The notes: generated by a model not told the origin, from the sequence alone. Shown: positions 28,244-37,568, numbered from the stretch's first letter. The stretch: DNA of 64,000 nucleotides from BOG-908 sp965199235 (GCA_965199235.1 CBDAQU010000002.1:2976001-3040000); one strand, 5' to 3'. A program made the numbers and translations.

Positions 28244-29350
28244 ATGCCGGAGACCATCCTGATCACCGGTGGCGCCGGTTTCATCGGAACCTACGTCGCC
28301 ATGTCGCTCCTGGCGGCCGGACACAGGGTGCGCGTGCTGGACAGCCTGATCGAGCAGGTGCATCCTCTTGGCGCGCGTCCGAACCCAGTCCTCGAGCACG
28401 TGGAATTCCTCCGCGGCGATGTTCGCGACCCGGACATCGTTGCGCGCGCTCTGACCGGGGCGGACAAGCTGGTCCACCTGGCCGCCGAGGTCGGCGTCGG
28501 GCAGAGCATGTATGCCATCGATCGTTACGTATCGGTCAACGATCACGGCACGGCGGTGCTTCTGCAGGCCTTGATCAAGCACCGCGTTCAGCGCGTCGTG
28601 GTCGCATCCTCGATGAGCATCTATGGCGAGGGACGCTACGTGACGCCGTCCGGCGCCATCGTCGACGACGCTGTACGCCGGCCCGGCGACGCCGGCTGGA
28701 ACCCTGTCGGACCCGATTGCGCAGTGCTGAGCCCGGTCGCAACGCCGGAAACCAAACCCGCCAGCCTCGCATCGGTCTATGCGATCTCGAAATTCGTTCA
28801 AGAGCGGCTGACCCTGAACGTGGCACCGGCCTATGGAATGCAGTCCGTGGCGTTGCGGCTGTTCAACGTCTACGGGGCCGGGCAGGCCCTGTCCAACCCC
28901 TATACCGGCGTGCTCGCCATCTTCGCGTCGAGGCTGCTGAACGGGCAGCGTCCGATGGTGTTCGAGGACGGCGCACAGCGCCGGGATTTCGTGCATGTCG
29001 AGGACGTGGCGCGCGCGTTCCTGCTGGCGCTCGAAGAGCCTGCCGCAGATGGCGGCGTGTTCAACATCGGCAGCGGGCAGAGCGTGAGCGTCTCGGAGGT
29101 CGCGTGCAGCTTTGCGGTCGCGATGGGCCGGCCCGATCTCACTCCGGAGATCACCGGCAAGGCGCGCATAGGAGACATCCGCAACTGCTTCGCCGACATC
29201 ACCCTTGCGCGCGAGACGCTGGGTTTTCATCCCCGGCGCAGTTTCGAGGACAGTTTCGACGAGCTGGCCGAGTGGGTGTCTCGCCAGACCGCCGTCGACC
29301 GCGTCGCAGAGGCGCGGCGTGAGCTCGAGACGCACGGCCTGGTCGCATGA
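28244..29350 (+). CDS. NAD-dependent epimerase/dehydratase (sugar-nucleotide)
   Basis: A 368-residue extended SDR. The NAD-binding GGAGFIGTYVA, HLAAEVGVGQSMY, SSMSIYGEG and the catalytic Tyr/Lys in SVYAISKF are all present, as is the RLFNVYGAGQAL substrate loop. It resembles dTDP- or GDP-rhamnose/talose-type 4-epimerases and UDP-glucose 4-epimerases; exact specificity is open. Its last four bases overlap the next ORF (ATGA). First gene of a cluster running to about 43.4 kb. The region 28112-28243 probably holds the cluster promoter, but I cannot mark it. Confidence 0.88.
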   Translation: MPETILITGGAGFIGTYVAMSLLAAGHRVRVLDSLIEQVHPLGARPNPVLEHVEFLRGDVRDPDIVARALTGADKLVHLAAEVGVGQSMYAIDRYVSVNDHGTAVLLQALIKHRVQRVVVASSMSIYGEGRYVTPSGAIVDDAVRRPGDAGWNPVGPDCAVLSPVATPETKPASLASVYAISKFVQERLTLNVAPAYGMQSVALRLFNVYGAGQALSNPYTGVLAIFASRLLNGQRPMVFEDGAQRRDFVHVEDVARAFLLALEEPAADGGVFNIGSGQSVSVSEVACSFAVAMGRPDLTPEITGKARIGDIRNCFADITLARETLGFHPRRSFEDSFDELAEWVSRQTAVDRVAEARRELETHGLVA

Positions 29351-31218
29351 TCGAGCCGCATCACGCGGCACGGCTCGGATTGTGCGCGTGGTTTCAGCAG
29401 GAGGACCGCGCGTCTGTCGAGCGTGCGCTCGACACGATGCGCAGCTTGGGCGCACGCCACATGCGCGTGCAGCTCGATGAGCAGGAACTGGCCGGCGAGA
29501 CCTGGCTGGGCTGGCTGCTCGACAGGCTGAGCGCGGAGCTCGAGGTGCTGCCGAGTCTCGACGTCAACTCCGCAGGACATAGCCAATCGCGCATCCGAGG
29601 CTTTCTGGGCGCGCATGGCCGGTATTTCCGTGCCCTGGAACTGCGAGTTCTGAACGCCGACCTCGGCGCTGCGACGGAGATGGTGCGAGAAGCCTCGGAC
29701 CATGGCAAGCATGTCGTGCTCGGGCTGCACGGAGAAGGGCACATGGCGCAACTCGATGCGCTCGCCCGGCACGGCGCGCTGGACCACGTGGCGGCCATCG
29801 GCCTGTGTGCGCCTGACGCTTGCGAGACGGCTACGCTGGACGAGCAGCTGCAGGCGGCCGCCCGTATCGCACGCAATGCCAACCCGCGCGTGGAGACGTG
29901 GATCACGCAGGCCGGGTTCTCCACCTGGCGCCACGAGGTCGCGAGGCAGGCGAGGATGTTCGTCGACGCCGTGTCGTCATGCGCCGACCGCATCTACTGG
30001 CGTGAACTGACCGACAGGTCGGGAACCGACCCGCGCGACGAGGACGCCCATTTCGGACTGGAGGATGTGTCCGGGCAGCCCAAGCTGCTCGCACGCCTGC
30101 TCGCCGGCGGGGTGACGCAGGTGGAGCGTGTGGTGGCGCAGACGCGCATGGCGGCGTGCGGTGGTGCCGGTGCCAGGCCGGTGCTTGTCACGGGCGGCGC
30201 GGGCTTCATCGGTGCGAACCTGGCCGACCGGCTCGCGTCCGACGGCCATGAGGTGGTCATCTACGACGCTCTGGCCCGCCCGGGAGTCGAACGCAACCTG
30301 CGCTGGCTGGCGCGCCGCCATCCCTCGCGCATCGCCTTCGTTCTGGGCGACATGCGCGACGAGACGGCCTTGAGCGGCGCCGCTGCCAGCGCCTCCGCCG
30401 TGTTCCATTTGGCCGGCCAGGTTGCGGTCACGACGAGCATGCTCGATCCGCTCAGCGATTTCGACGTGAACGCTCGCGGCACGGTCGCGCTGCTGGACGC
30501 GCTGCGATGCGGCAATCCGCAGGCACCGCTGATCTTCGCCAGCACCAACAAAGTATATGGAGACCTCTCCGATATCGAGCTCGTGCGCGACGGCGATTGC
30601 TACCTTCCGCAGCATGCCGAACTGCGCGGGCGTGGCATCGGCGAGGCACGCCCGCTATGTTTCCACACGCCTTACGGGTGCAGCAAGGGAACCGCCGACC
30701 AGTACGTGCTGGACTACGCCCATAGCTTCGGGCTGCGCACCGCCGTTCTGCGCATGAGCTGCATCTATGGCGAGCGGCAGCTCGGGACGGAGGACCAGGG
30801 CTGGGTCGCGCATTTCCTGCTGCGTGCCATGGCCGGCGAGCCGCTGACGATCTACGGGGATGGCCGACAGGTGCGCGACGTACTCCATGTCGGCGATGCA
30901 GTGGACGCCTACATGTCCGCCTGGGCGAACATCGATCGGGTTGCAGGACGGGCCTACAACCTCGGCGGCGGACCGGCCAACGCAATCAGCCTTTTGCAGC
31001 TGGTCGAACACATGGAGGCGTTGCTGGGCAGGCGCGTCGACGTGGATTTTTCCGCGTGGCGGCCTGGGGACCAGCGCTATTTCGTAGCCGATACGACCGC
31101 GATCAGGCGCGACCTCTGTCTGTCCACGCCGCTGGACTGGCGCAGCGGGCTGGCACGGCTGGCCGAACATTTCGGCGCGCTCGGCAAACCTGCGCACGTC
31201 AAGGAGGCGGCGCTGTGA
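29347..31218 (+). CDS. barrel-like domain fused to an NAD-dependent epimerase (CDP-paratose 2-epimerase-like)
   Basis: A 623-residue two-domain protein. The N-terminal ~265 residues alternate strands and helices in a TIM-barrel-like manner (HMRVQLDEQELAGETWLGWL, VLPSLDVNS, VVLGLHGEG, VETWITQAGFSTWRHE, IYWRELTD) and recall glycoside-hydrolase-like or sugar-binding barrels. From residue ~278 a full extended SDR follows: VLVTGGAGFIG, HLAGQVAVTTSM, ASTNKVYGDL, catalytic PYGCSK (Tyr443, Lys447) and DGRQVRDVLHV. STNKVYGD is typical of CDP-paratose/tyvelose 2-epimerases. It is coupled on both sides: ATGA with the upstream gene and GTGA with the downstream radical SAM gene. The barrel may act on the same sugar or bind the growing chain. 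Confidence 0.85.
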   Translation: MIEPHHAARLGLCAWFQQEDRASVERALDTMRSLGARHMRVQLDEQELAGETWLGWLLDRLSAELEVLPSLDVNSAGHSQSRIRGFLGAHGRYFRALELRVLNADLGAATEMVREASDHGKHVVLGLHGEGHMAQLDALARHGALDHVAAIGLCAPDACETATLDEQLQAAARIARNANPRVETWITQAGFSTWRHEVARQARMFVDAVSSCADRIYWRELTDRSGTDPRDEDAHFGLEDVSGQPKLLARLLAGGVTQVERVVAQTRMAACGGAGARPVLVTGGAGFIGANLADRLASDGHEVVIYDALARPGVERNLRWLARRHPSRIAFVLGDMRDETALSGAAASASAVFHLAGQVAVTTSMLDPLSDFDVNARGTVALLDALRCGNPQAPLIFASTNKVYGDLSDIELVRDGDCYLPQHAELRGRGIGEARPLCFHTPYGCSKGTADQYVLDYAHSFGLRTAVLRMSCIYGERQLGTEDQGWVAHFLLRAMAGEPLTIYGDGRQVRDVLHVGDAVDAYMSAWANIDRVAGRAYNLGGGPANAISLLQLVEHMEALLGRRVDVDFSAWRPGDQRYFVADTTAIRRDLCLSTPLDWRSGLARLAEHFGALGKPAHVKEAAL

Positions 31219-32507
31219 GGGTTGCTCTCGTCAACCCGCCCTGGCGTTTCGAGAACAGCATCTATTTCGGCTGCCGCGAACCGCATCTGCCAATCGAGCT
31301 CGGGGCGTGCAAGGTTTTGCTGGAGCGCGCCGGGCACCACGTGCGCCTTCTCGACGGCCACCTGAACGCGACGCCGCTGCAGGACCTGGCCGATGCGGTG
31401 GCCGATTTCGCGCCGCACATCACGGTGATACCGACCGCGCCGAGCTACCTGTTCTGGCGATGCGCGCCGCCCGAACTTCGTGTGCCGCGCGAAATGATTA
31501 TCGCGCTGGACGGCAGAGGCGGCACCGTGGTGGCGGTCGGGCCTCACGGATCGTCCACGCCGCGCGCGACACTGCGCAAGCTCGGCGCGGACGTGGTGAT
31601 ACGCGGCGAGTGCGAGGAGGCGGTGACCGCGCTTGCCGGTGCCTGGCCACGCACGGACGTCGCGGGTGCTGCAACGATTTCAGGTGGCGAGCTGCACGCG
31701 ACCGGCGGCGTGCAGTCCACCAGCTTCACCGGCCTGCCCGCGCTGAACTGGCCCGATGCGTGGGTGGCGCGGCATCACCACCATCATCATCGCTTCGACA
31801 CAACCCCGGCGGGGCCGGGCGCCGAGATAGAGGCGTCGCGCGGCTGCCCCTATCACTGCACGTTTTGCGCAAAGATCGACTTTCGCGACGTCTACCGCCG
31901 GCGCGACCTGCCGGCGATGCTCGACGAGATCGACGCGCTGAGGGCGCAGGGCGCTGGCTACTTCTATTTCATCGACGAGATCTTCCTCCCGCAGCCGGCA
32001 TTGCTCGAAGCGCTCGTCGAGCGGGGCATCAAATTCGGGATGCAGACGCGTATCGACCTGTGGAAGCCGCCGATGCTGGAGTTGCTGGGCCGCGCCGGCT
32101 GCGTGTCGATCGAGGCCGGCGTGGAAAGCCTGACCGAGGACGGCCGTGCCGCACTCGACAAGCTCTGCCGAATGAGCACCGACGACCTGACGGAGCGTCT
32201 ACTGCTGGCGCGCCGTCACGTGTCGTTCGTGCAGGCCAACTTGATCGCATCGCCCGGTGACGATGCCGACCAGATCGGCGTGTGGCGCGAACGGCTGCAG
32301 GACGGCGGCGTTTGGGCGAACGATCCGGTGCCGATGTTCCCCTATCCCGGCAGCCCGGATTACCGGCTGCGCTGGGGCGCGCCCGACGACGACGCCTGGG
32401 AGCGTGCGCTCGACCACTACCTCGCCCAATTCTCACGCTTCTCCGACATTCAGGATTCCGCCCCGCTCAGCCTGTCCGCGCTGGAAGCCGACTGCCTGGT
32501 CGAATGA
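31215..32507 (+). CDS. B12-binding radical SAM protein of a glycan cluster
   Basis: A 430-residue radical SAM enzyme. Residues 1-150 are a cobalamin-binding Rossmann-like domain with LLDGHLNA (D-x-H pattern), PTAPSYLFW and VAVGPHGS. The iron-sulfur motif CPYHCTFC (Cys211, 215 and 218, CxxxCxxC) follows, then IDEIFLPQPALLEAL and IEAGVESLTEDG. Residues 187-192 are six consecutive His just before the cluster. AAGGAGG lies 7 bases before GTG 31215, which overlaps the previous stop. B12-dependent radical SAM enzymes commonly methylate unactivated carbons or rearrange sugars. I recall a TIGRFAM entry for a B12/rSAM family in a conserved rhizobial glycan cluster that this resembles; this was not checked. 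Confidence 0.87.
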   Translation: MRVALVNPPWRFENSIYFGCREPHLPIELGACKVLLERAGHHVRLLDGHLNATPLQDLADAVADFAPHITVIPTAPSYLFWRCAPPELRVPREMIIALDGRGGTVVAVGPHGSSTPRATLRKLGADVVIRGECEEAVTALAGAWPRTDVAGAATISGGELHATGGVQSTSFTGLPALNWPDAWVARHHHHHHRFDTTPAGPGAEIEASRGCPYHCTFCAKIDFRDVYRRRDLPAMLDEIDALRAQGAGYFYFIDEIFLPQPALLEALVERGIKFGMQTRIDLWKPPMLELLGRAGCVSIEAGVESLTEDGRAALDKLCRMSTDDLTERLLLARRHVSFVQANLIASPGDDADQIGVWRERLQDGGVWANDPVPMFPYPGSPDYRLRWGAPDDDAWERALDHYLAQFSRFSDIQDSAPLSLSALEADCLVE

Positions 32508-33598
32508 GTATCGCCGGGCCACTGTTCATCACGACCGACGCCGTCGGCGGCGTATGGAGCTATAGCCTGGCGCTGGCGCGCGGCGTTGCCGCAACCGGGG
32601 CGCGCTGCGTTCTCGCCGTGATCGGGCCCGCGGCGCAGCCCGAACAGCGTTCCGCAGTCGCCGAGATCGCAGGCTGCAGGCTGCTGGAAACAAGGTTGCC
32701 GCTCGACTGGACGGTCACCACCCGTGAAGAGCTGGGCGCGACCACGCTCGCCCTGATCAGACACGCTCGCGACGCAGGATGCAGCGCAGCCCATGTGCAC
32801 GCGCCGGCTTTGGCAGGCGAACCCTGGCCCATGCCGGTGGTCGCGGTCGCGCATTCCTGCATGGCGACGTGGTGGGATGGGGTGCATGGCGGAGCGCCGC
32901 CGGCCAGCATCGCCTGGCACAAGGCTGCGACGTCCGACGGCCTGTGCATGGCCGACGCGATCGTGGCGCCGAGCGAGTCGTTTGCTGCCGCTCTTCGGCG
33001 CATCTACCGGCCGATCAACTCGGTGCACGTGGTCCATAACGGCCTTCCGGAGCCGCCGGCCCGGAGTTCCGAGCGAGACACAGCCGTGCTTGCCGCAGGC
33101 CGCCTGTGGGACCCGGCGAAGAACATCGCGGTGCTCGACGCGGCCGCTGCGATGATGGGCGTGCCGGTGCGTGCGGCCGGGCCGGGCCGGGCGCCGGACG
33201 GTTCGCGTGCGCGGTTCAGCCACCTGCGCGAGCTGGGAACCCTGTCACAGCACGCGCTGCAGGCGTTGATGGCGCGCACGGCGATCTTTGCCGCGCCGTC
33301 GCTCTACGAACCGTTCGGCCTGGCCGTGTTAGAGGCGGCGCAGCAATCCGCCGCACTGATCCTGTCGGACATCCCGATTTTTCGCGAGCTCTGGTCCGGC
33401 GCTGCGGTGTTCGTGCAAGCCGACCGGCCGGCAGCCTGGGCCGCTTCGATCGCGGCCCTGGCCGACGATCCTGAGCGAACCACAGAACTTGGGCACGCAG
33501 CCGTCATGCGTTCGCGCCGCTACACGCAGCACGCGATGGTGGAGGCGACGCTGGACCTTCACCGCCGCGTCGGCCACGGCGCCAGGCGCGCCGCGTAG
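32504..33598 (+). CDS. glycosyltransferase family 4
   Basis: A 364-residue GT-B fold glycosyltransferase. The N-terminal acceptor domain starts FITTDAVGGVWSYSLALARG. The C-terminal GT4 domain shows VLAAGRLWDPAKNIAVLD, LGTLSQHALQALMARTAIF and the nucleotide-sugar site SLYEPFGLAVLEAAQQSAAL with its E-x7-E pattern. It transfers a sugar from an NDP-donor with retention; donor unknown. Its ATG overlaps the preceding stop by 4 bp. Confidence 0.9.
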   Translation: MSIAGPLFITTDAVGGVWSYSLALARGVAATGARCVLAVIGPAAQPEQRSAVAEIAGCRLLETRLPLDWTVTTREELGATTLALIRHARDAGCSAAHVHAPALAGEPWPMPVVAVAHSCMATWWDGVHGGAPPASIAWHKAATSDGLCMADAIVAPSESFAAALRRIYRPINSVHVVHNGLPEPPARSSERDTAVLAAGRLWDPAKNIAVLDAAAAMMGVPVRAAGPGRAPDGSRARFSHLRELGTLSQHALQALMARTAIFAAPSLYEPFGLAVLEAAQQSAALILSDIPIFRELWSGAAVFVQADRPAAWAASIAALADDPERTTELGHAAVMRSRRYTQHAMVEATLDLHRRVGHGARRAA

Positions 33599-33607
33599 CG
33601 CCCCGGC

Positions 33608-34807
33608 ATGCGCATCGTCTATTTCGCCCACTCCCTCGTTTCCTGCTGGAACAACGGCAACGCGCATTTCCAGCGTGGCGTGCTTCGTGCGCTGCGCGCG
33701 GTGGGCCACGACGTTGCAGCATATGAGCAAGTCGATGGCTGGAGCCTGCAAAACCTCGTGGCGGACCAGGGTGCCGACGTGGTGGACGGTTTCACCCACG
33801 TGTTTGCCGACCTGCCATGCCGCACCTACACGGGCCTCGACGCGTTGGGACAGGCGGTCGAGGGTGCCGACTTGGTGGTCGTGCACGAATGGAACGATCC
33901 GTCTGTCGTCAGCCAGATCGGCCGTTTGCACCGCCAACAGCGTTTCATCCTGCTGTTCCACGATACGCATCATCGGGCCGTCAGCGAACCCGATGCGATC
34001 CGGCGCTTCGACCTTTCGGGCTACGACGGTGTGCTGGCGTTCGGCGAGACGCTAGCGCAGGTCTACAGGTCCTGGGGATGGGCCGGCCGCGTCTTCGTCT
34101 GGCACGAGGCAGCCGATACCGACCTGTTCAAGCCACCGGCCGTGGAGGCGTCGCGCGACGGCGCTGTCTGGATCGGCAATTGGGGCGAGGGAGAGCGTAC
34201 GGCCGAGATCGAGGCGTTCCTGCTCGCACCAGCACAACGGGCCGGCGTCACGCTCGACGTGCATGGCGTGCGCTACCCGCCCGATGCCCTCCAGATGCTG
34301 CAGCGCTACGGTGCGCGTTACCACGGATGGGTCGCCAACGCTGCGGTTCCCGAGATCTTCGCCCGGCATAGGATGACCGTGCACGTGCCGCGTCGCTATT
34401 ACAGCCAGATGCTTCCAGGCATACCGACGATCCGCGTGTTCGAAGCGCTGGCCTGCGGGATCCCGCTGATCACCGCACCGTGGCAGGATAGCGAGGGCCT
34501 GTTCCGACCGGGCACGGACTACCTCGTGGCCGAGACGGGCGATGAGATGCAGGCGCATATGCTCGCCCTCGATCACGATGCCGGGCTGGCGAAAGAGCTG
34601 TCTGCCGCTGGGCTCTCTCGCATTCTGTCGCGGCACAGTTGCAGCAATCGCGCGGCCGAGCTGCTCGGCATCGTCGCCAGCTTGCAGGGTCGTCCGGGCG
34701 AACGCGGGCCGCCGCCGGACAGCGCTGGCCAGAACGACGATCCGGAGCCGTCCTCGCATCCCGGTCGATCAAACGAAGCCCTCGTCGCCGGGTGGGACGC
34801 GGCCTGA
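33608..34807 (+). CDS. CgeB-like glycosyltransferase, paralogue 1
   Basis: A 399-residue GT-B-type protein of the CgeB/DUF3880-like group. The N-terminus MRIVYFAHSLVSCWNNGNAHFQRG and the C-terminal RYYSQMLPGIPTIRVFEALA, then CGIPLITAPWQD, mark the donor-binding half. The last ~45 residues (rich in Pro, Gly and Asp) look disordered and are absent from the two paralogues downstream. It is 9 bp after the GT4 gene; its TGA overlaps the next ATG (TGATG). First of three tandem paralogues with a shared N-terminal SxxSxWxNG pattern, which probably add successive sugars. Confidence 0.85.
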   Translation: MRIVYFAHSLVSCWNNGNAHFQRGVLRALRAVGHDVAAYEQVDGWSLQNLVADQGADVVDGFTHVFADLPCRTYTGLDALGQAVEGADLVVVHEWNDPSVVSQIGRLHRQQRFILLFHDTHHRAVSEPDAIRRFDLSGYDGVLAFGETLAQVYRSWGWAGRVFVWHEAADTDLFKPPAVEASRDGAVWIGNWGEGERTAEIEAFLLAPAQRAGVTLDVHGVRYPPDALQMLQRYGARYHGWVANAAVPEIFARHRMTVHVPRRYYSQMLPGIPTIRVFEALACGIPLITAPWQDSEGLFRPGTDYLVAETGDEMQAHMLALDHDAGLAKELSAAGLSRILSRHSCSNRAAELLGIVASLQGRPGERGPPPDSAGQNDDPEPSSHPGRSNEALVAGWDAA

Positions 34808-35901
34808 TGCGCATCGCCTTTTATGGGTCCAGTCTGCTGTCTTCCTACTGGAACGGAGCCGCCACCTATTATCGCGGCCTGTTGCAGGCTCTGGCGGCCC
34901 ATGGTCACGACATCACGTTCTATGAACCGGACGCGTTCGACAGGCAGGCCCATCGCGACATCGATCCGCCCGACTGGGCCAAGGTGGTGGTCTACCCGGC
35001 AACGCCATCGGGCCTGCAGAACGTGCTGCCGCTGGCCTCACACGCAGACATCGCCGTGAAGGCGAGCGGCGTCGGCGTGTTCGACGACGAGTTGCTCACT
35101 GGGATCATGCGGCATGCACGGCCCGACGCCATCCGCGTGTTCTGGGACGTGGACGCGCCAGCAACGCTTGCGAGCCTGCGCGTTGAGCCGGACCATGTGC
35201 TGCGCCGCGTTCTGCCCAAGCTCGACGTGGTTCTGACCTATGGCGGCGGCCCGCCGGTCGTCCAGGCCTATGCCGGGATGGGCGCACGCGAATGCGTTCC
35301 GATTTATAACGGTCTCGACCCGGCCACGCATTTTCCCGTGCCCTGCGACCCGAACTTCGCCACCGACCTCGGATTTCTGGCCAACCGTCTGCCGGATCGC
35401 GAGGCGCGGGTGGATGCGTTCTTCCTGACGCCGGCACGCTCCCTGCCAGACAGGCGCTTCCTGCTCGGCGGCTCGGGGTGGGCGGACAAGCCCGTCTCCG
35501 CAAACGTCAGGCTGATCGGGCACGTGCCGACGTCGCAACACAACGCCCTGAACTGTTCGGCCCTGGCGGTGCTCAACGTTGCCCGTGACAGCATGGCTGA
35601 TGTCGGTTTCTCGCCGGCAACCCGGGTGTTCGAGGCGGCCGGAGCAGGCGCGTGCGTCATCACCGATGCGTGGGACGGCATCGGCCTCTTCTTCGAGCCG
35701 GGCAGGGAGATCCTGGTGGCCAGGGACGGCAAGGACGTCGCCGACCACCTCAGCAGCCTCACGCGCGCGCGCGCGCAGACAATCGGCGCCGCTGCGCGGG
35801 CGCGTTGCCTGGCCGAGCACAGCTACACACGGCGGGCCAAGGAGGTCGATGCGTTGCTGCGCGATCTGCATGCCCGGCGGCAGTCGAGCGCTGCCGCTTG
35901 A
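34807..35901 (+). CDS. CgeB-like glycosyltransferase, paralogue 2
   Basis: A 364-residue paralogue: MRIAFYGSSLLSSYWNGAAT at the N-terminus, FWDVDAPATLASL and LTYGGGPPVVQAYAGMGA in the middle, DLGFLANRLPDREARVDAFF at the start of the C-terminal half, and FSPATRVFEAAGAGACVITD as the donor site. Layout matches its neighbours. It is coupled to the previous gene by a 1-base overlap and is followed after 2 bp by the third paralogue. GGAG is absent just upstream, so translation probably depends on coupling. Confidence 0.86.
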   Translation: MRIAFYGSSLLSSYWNGAATYYRGLLQALAAHGHDITFYEPDAFDRQAHRDIDPPDWAKVVVYPATPSGLQNVLPLASHADIAVKASGVGVFDDELLTGIMRHARPDAIRVFWDVDAPATLASLRVEPDHVLRRVLPKLDVVLTYGGGPPVVQAYAGMGARECVPIYNGLDPATHFPVPCDPNFATDLGFLANRLPDREARVDAFFLTPARSLPDRRFLLGGSGWADKPVSANVRLIGHVPTSQHNALNCSALAVLNVARDSMADVGFSPATRVFEAAGAGACVITDAWDGIGLFFEPGREILVARDGKDVADHLSSLTRARAQTIGAAARARCLAEHSYTRRAKEVDALLRDLHARRQSSAAA

Positions 35902-35903
35902 CC

Positions 35904-36986
35904 ATGGCGCGTTCTCGGATCGTCGTGATCGGTCTGTCGCTCAGCTCGTCCTGGGGAAACGGACACGCAACGACGTATCGGGCGCTGCTCGGCGCGCTGC
36001 ACGCGCGCGGCCACGACATCGTGTTCCTGGAATGCGATCGTCCCTGGTACGCACAGCAGCGCGACCTGCCGGATCCTCCTTTCTGCAGGCTCGCTCTCTA
36101 CGATACGGTCGACGATCTCTCGGCGTTCCGGGCAGACATCGAAGCAGCCGACCTGGTCATCATCGGCTCCTACGTCGTCGACGGCATTGCTGTGGCCCAA
36201 CGGGTGCGTCCATGGGCAGGGCTGCTCGCCTTCTACGACATCGATACGCCGGTGACCCTGTCGATGCTCGCACGCGGCGAGGAGAGCTACATCTCTGCTT
36301 GCGTGATACCGCTGTACGACCTCTATCTGTCGTTCACCGGCGGTCCTACGCTGCGTCTGCTCGAGAGCCGTTACGGAGCGCAGGCCGCGCGCGCGCTGTT
36401 CTGCGCGGTCGATCCATCGCTGTATCGTCCCGCGCCACGGCCGCCCCGATTCCGCTGGCAGCTGGGTTACCTAGGAACCTACAGTCCGGATCGTCAGGTG
36501 ATGCTCGACCGCCTGCTCCTCGAACCAGCACGGCAATCGCCCGATCTTCGCTTCGTTGTTGCCGGCCCGCAGTATCCGGCCGACATTGACTGGCCCGATA
36601 ACGTCGAACGGATCGAGCACCTGTCGCCCTCCGATCACGCAGAGTTCTACAACAGCCAGGCTTGGACGCTGAACGTCACCAGGGCAGACATGGTGGCGGC
36701 CGGGTACAGCCCCAGCGTTCGGCTGTTCGAGGCGTCTGCGTGCGCAACGCCGATCATCTCGGACTGGTGGACCGGGCTTGGAGACTTTCTGGCGGTCGGG
36801 CGTGAGATCGTCGTGGCAGAGAACGCGGCACAGGTGTTGGAGTGCCTGGCGCGGTCCGAGCAGCAACGCGCAGCCATCGGAACTGCAGCGCGCAACCGCG
36901 TGCTTGCGTCCCACACCGCCACACACCGGGCGCGTCAACTCGAGGAGCTCATCTCCGGCCTTCAGCCCGCAACGCTCACTGCCTAG
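35904..36986 (+). CDS. CgeB-like glycosyltransferase, paralogue 3
   Basis: A 360-residue paralogue with IVVIGLSLSSSWGNGHATTY at the N-terminus, FYDIDTPVTLSMLARGEE and LSFTGGPTLRLLESRYGA in the middle, LGYLGTYSPDRQVMLDRLLL, and YSPSVRLFEASACATPIISD at the donor site. The phrase DIDTPVT parallels DVDAPAT of paralogue 2, so these two are closer to each other than to paralogue 1. ATG 35904 is 2 bp after the previous stop. It ends the tightly coupled part of the cluster. Confidence 0.86.
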   Translation: MARSRIVVIGLSLSSSWGNGHATTYRALLGALHARGHDIVFLECDRPWYAQQRDLPDPPFCRLALYDTVDDLSAFRADIEAADLVIIGSYVVDGIAVAQRVRPWAGLLAFYDIDTPVTLSMLARGEESYISACVIPLYDLYLSFTGGPTLRLLESRYGAQAARALFCAVDPSLYRPAPRPPRFRWQLGYLGTYSPDRQVMLDRLLLEPARQSPDLRFVVAGPQYPADIDWPDNVERIEHLSPSDHAEFYNSQAWTLNVTRADMVAAGYSPSVRLFEASACATPIISDWWTGLGDFLAVGREIVVAENAAQVLECLARSEQQRAAIGTAARNRVLASHTATHRARQLEELISGLQPATLTA

Positions 36987-37079
36987 TCTAGGCGCTCATC
37001 ATGCACGCAGATTGTTCATCGCAGTAATTGACATCCGAGTATTCTACAGCTGACTATGGATTGTTGTCGGAGACGACCC

Positions 37080-37568
37080 ATGCGCGCCTTCGCCTTGCCT
37101 GCTTTGGCTATCGTCCTGATCTCGGCTGGCATGCCGGTGGCTGCCCCAACCCTGCCGCCTGGCCAGGCGGCTCCTGTCCGGGCGCCGTACGACACCAGTG
37201 CCGACGCCCGTGCGCAGGTGGACGCCGCTTTTGCCACCGCGCGCGCGACCGGCCGCGAAGTGCTGCTCGATTTCGGCGGCAACTGGTGCCCCGATTGCCG
37301 CATGCTGGCCGGCGTGCTGTCGATACCGGCCGTGCGTGCCTGGTCCGACCAGCATTTTGTGACCGTCATGATCGACGTCGGCCGACGTACAAAAAACTTG
37401 GACATCGCGCAGAGATATGGCGTCAGTGTCGAAGGTGTTCCGGCGGTCGGCGTGCTTACAGCGGACGGCAAGCTGCTGAACGCCGGCCAGGTCGACGCGC
37501 TGGCCAACGCGCGCAGCTGGTCGGAGCAGGCCGTCGTTGATCTGCTGGTGAGTTGGCAGAAGAGCTAG
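37080..37568 (+). CDS. thioredoxin-like periplasmic protein
   Basis: A 162-residue exported thioredoxin-fold protein. A signal peptide (MRAFALPALAIVLISAGMPV, cleavage near VAA-PTL) precedes a domain with the redox motif WCPDC in VLLDFGGNWCPDCRML, and a cis-Pro in VEGVPAVGVL. WCPDC is typical of a periplasmic reductase/thioredoxin family (DUF899/TlpA-related). GGAG 8 bases upstream favours ATG 37080 over 37056. It sits inside the glycan cluster about 90 bp after paralogue 3; the link may be loose. Confidence 0.85.
   Translation: MRAFALPALAIVLISAGMPVAAPTLPPGQAAPVRAPYDTSADARAQVDAAFATARATGREVLLDFGGNWCPDCRMLAGVLSIPAVRAWSDQHFVTVMIDVGRRTKNLDIAQRYGVSVEGVPAVGVLTADGKLLNAGQVDALANARSWSEQAVVDLLVSWQKS

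Noticed and set aside
27626..29455. A 609-codon minus-strand frame across the DUF3429 and epimerase genes
   Set aside because: It mirrors the codon bias of two well-supported plus-strand genes and shows no domain features.
31773..31790. Engineered His tag
   Set aside because: The run lies inside an intact native-looking gene with mixed CAT/CAC codons and no vector sequence around it.
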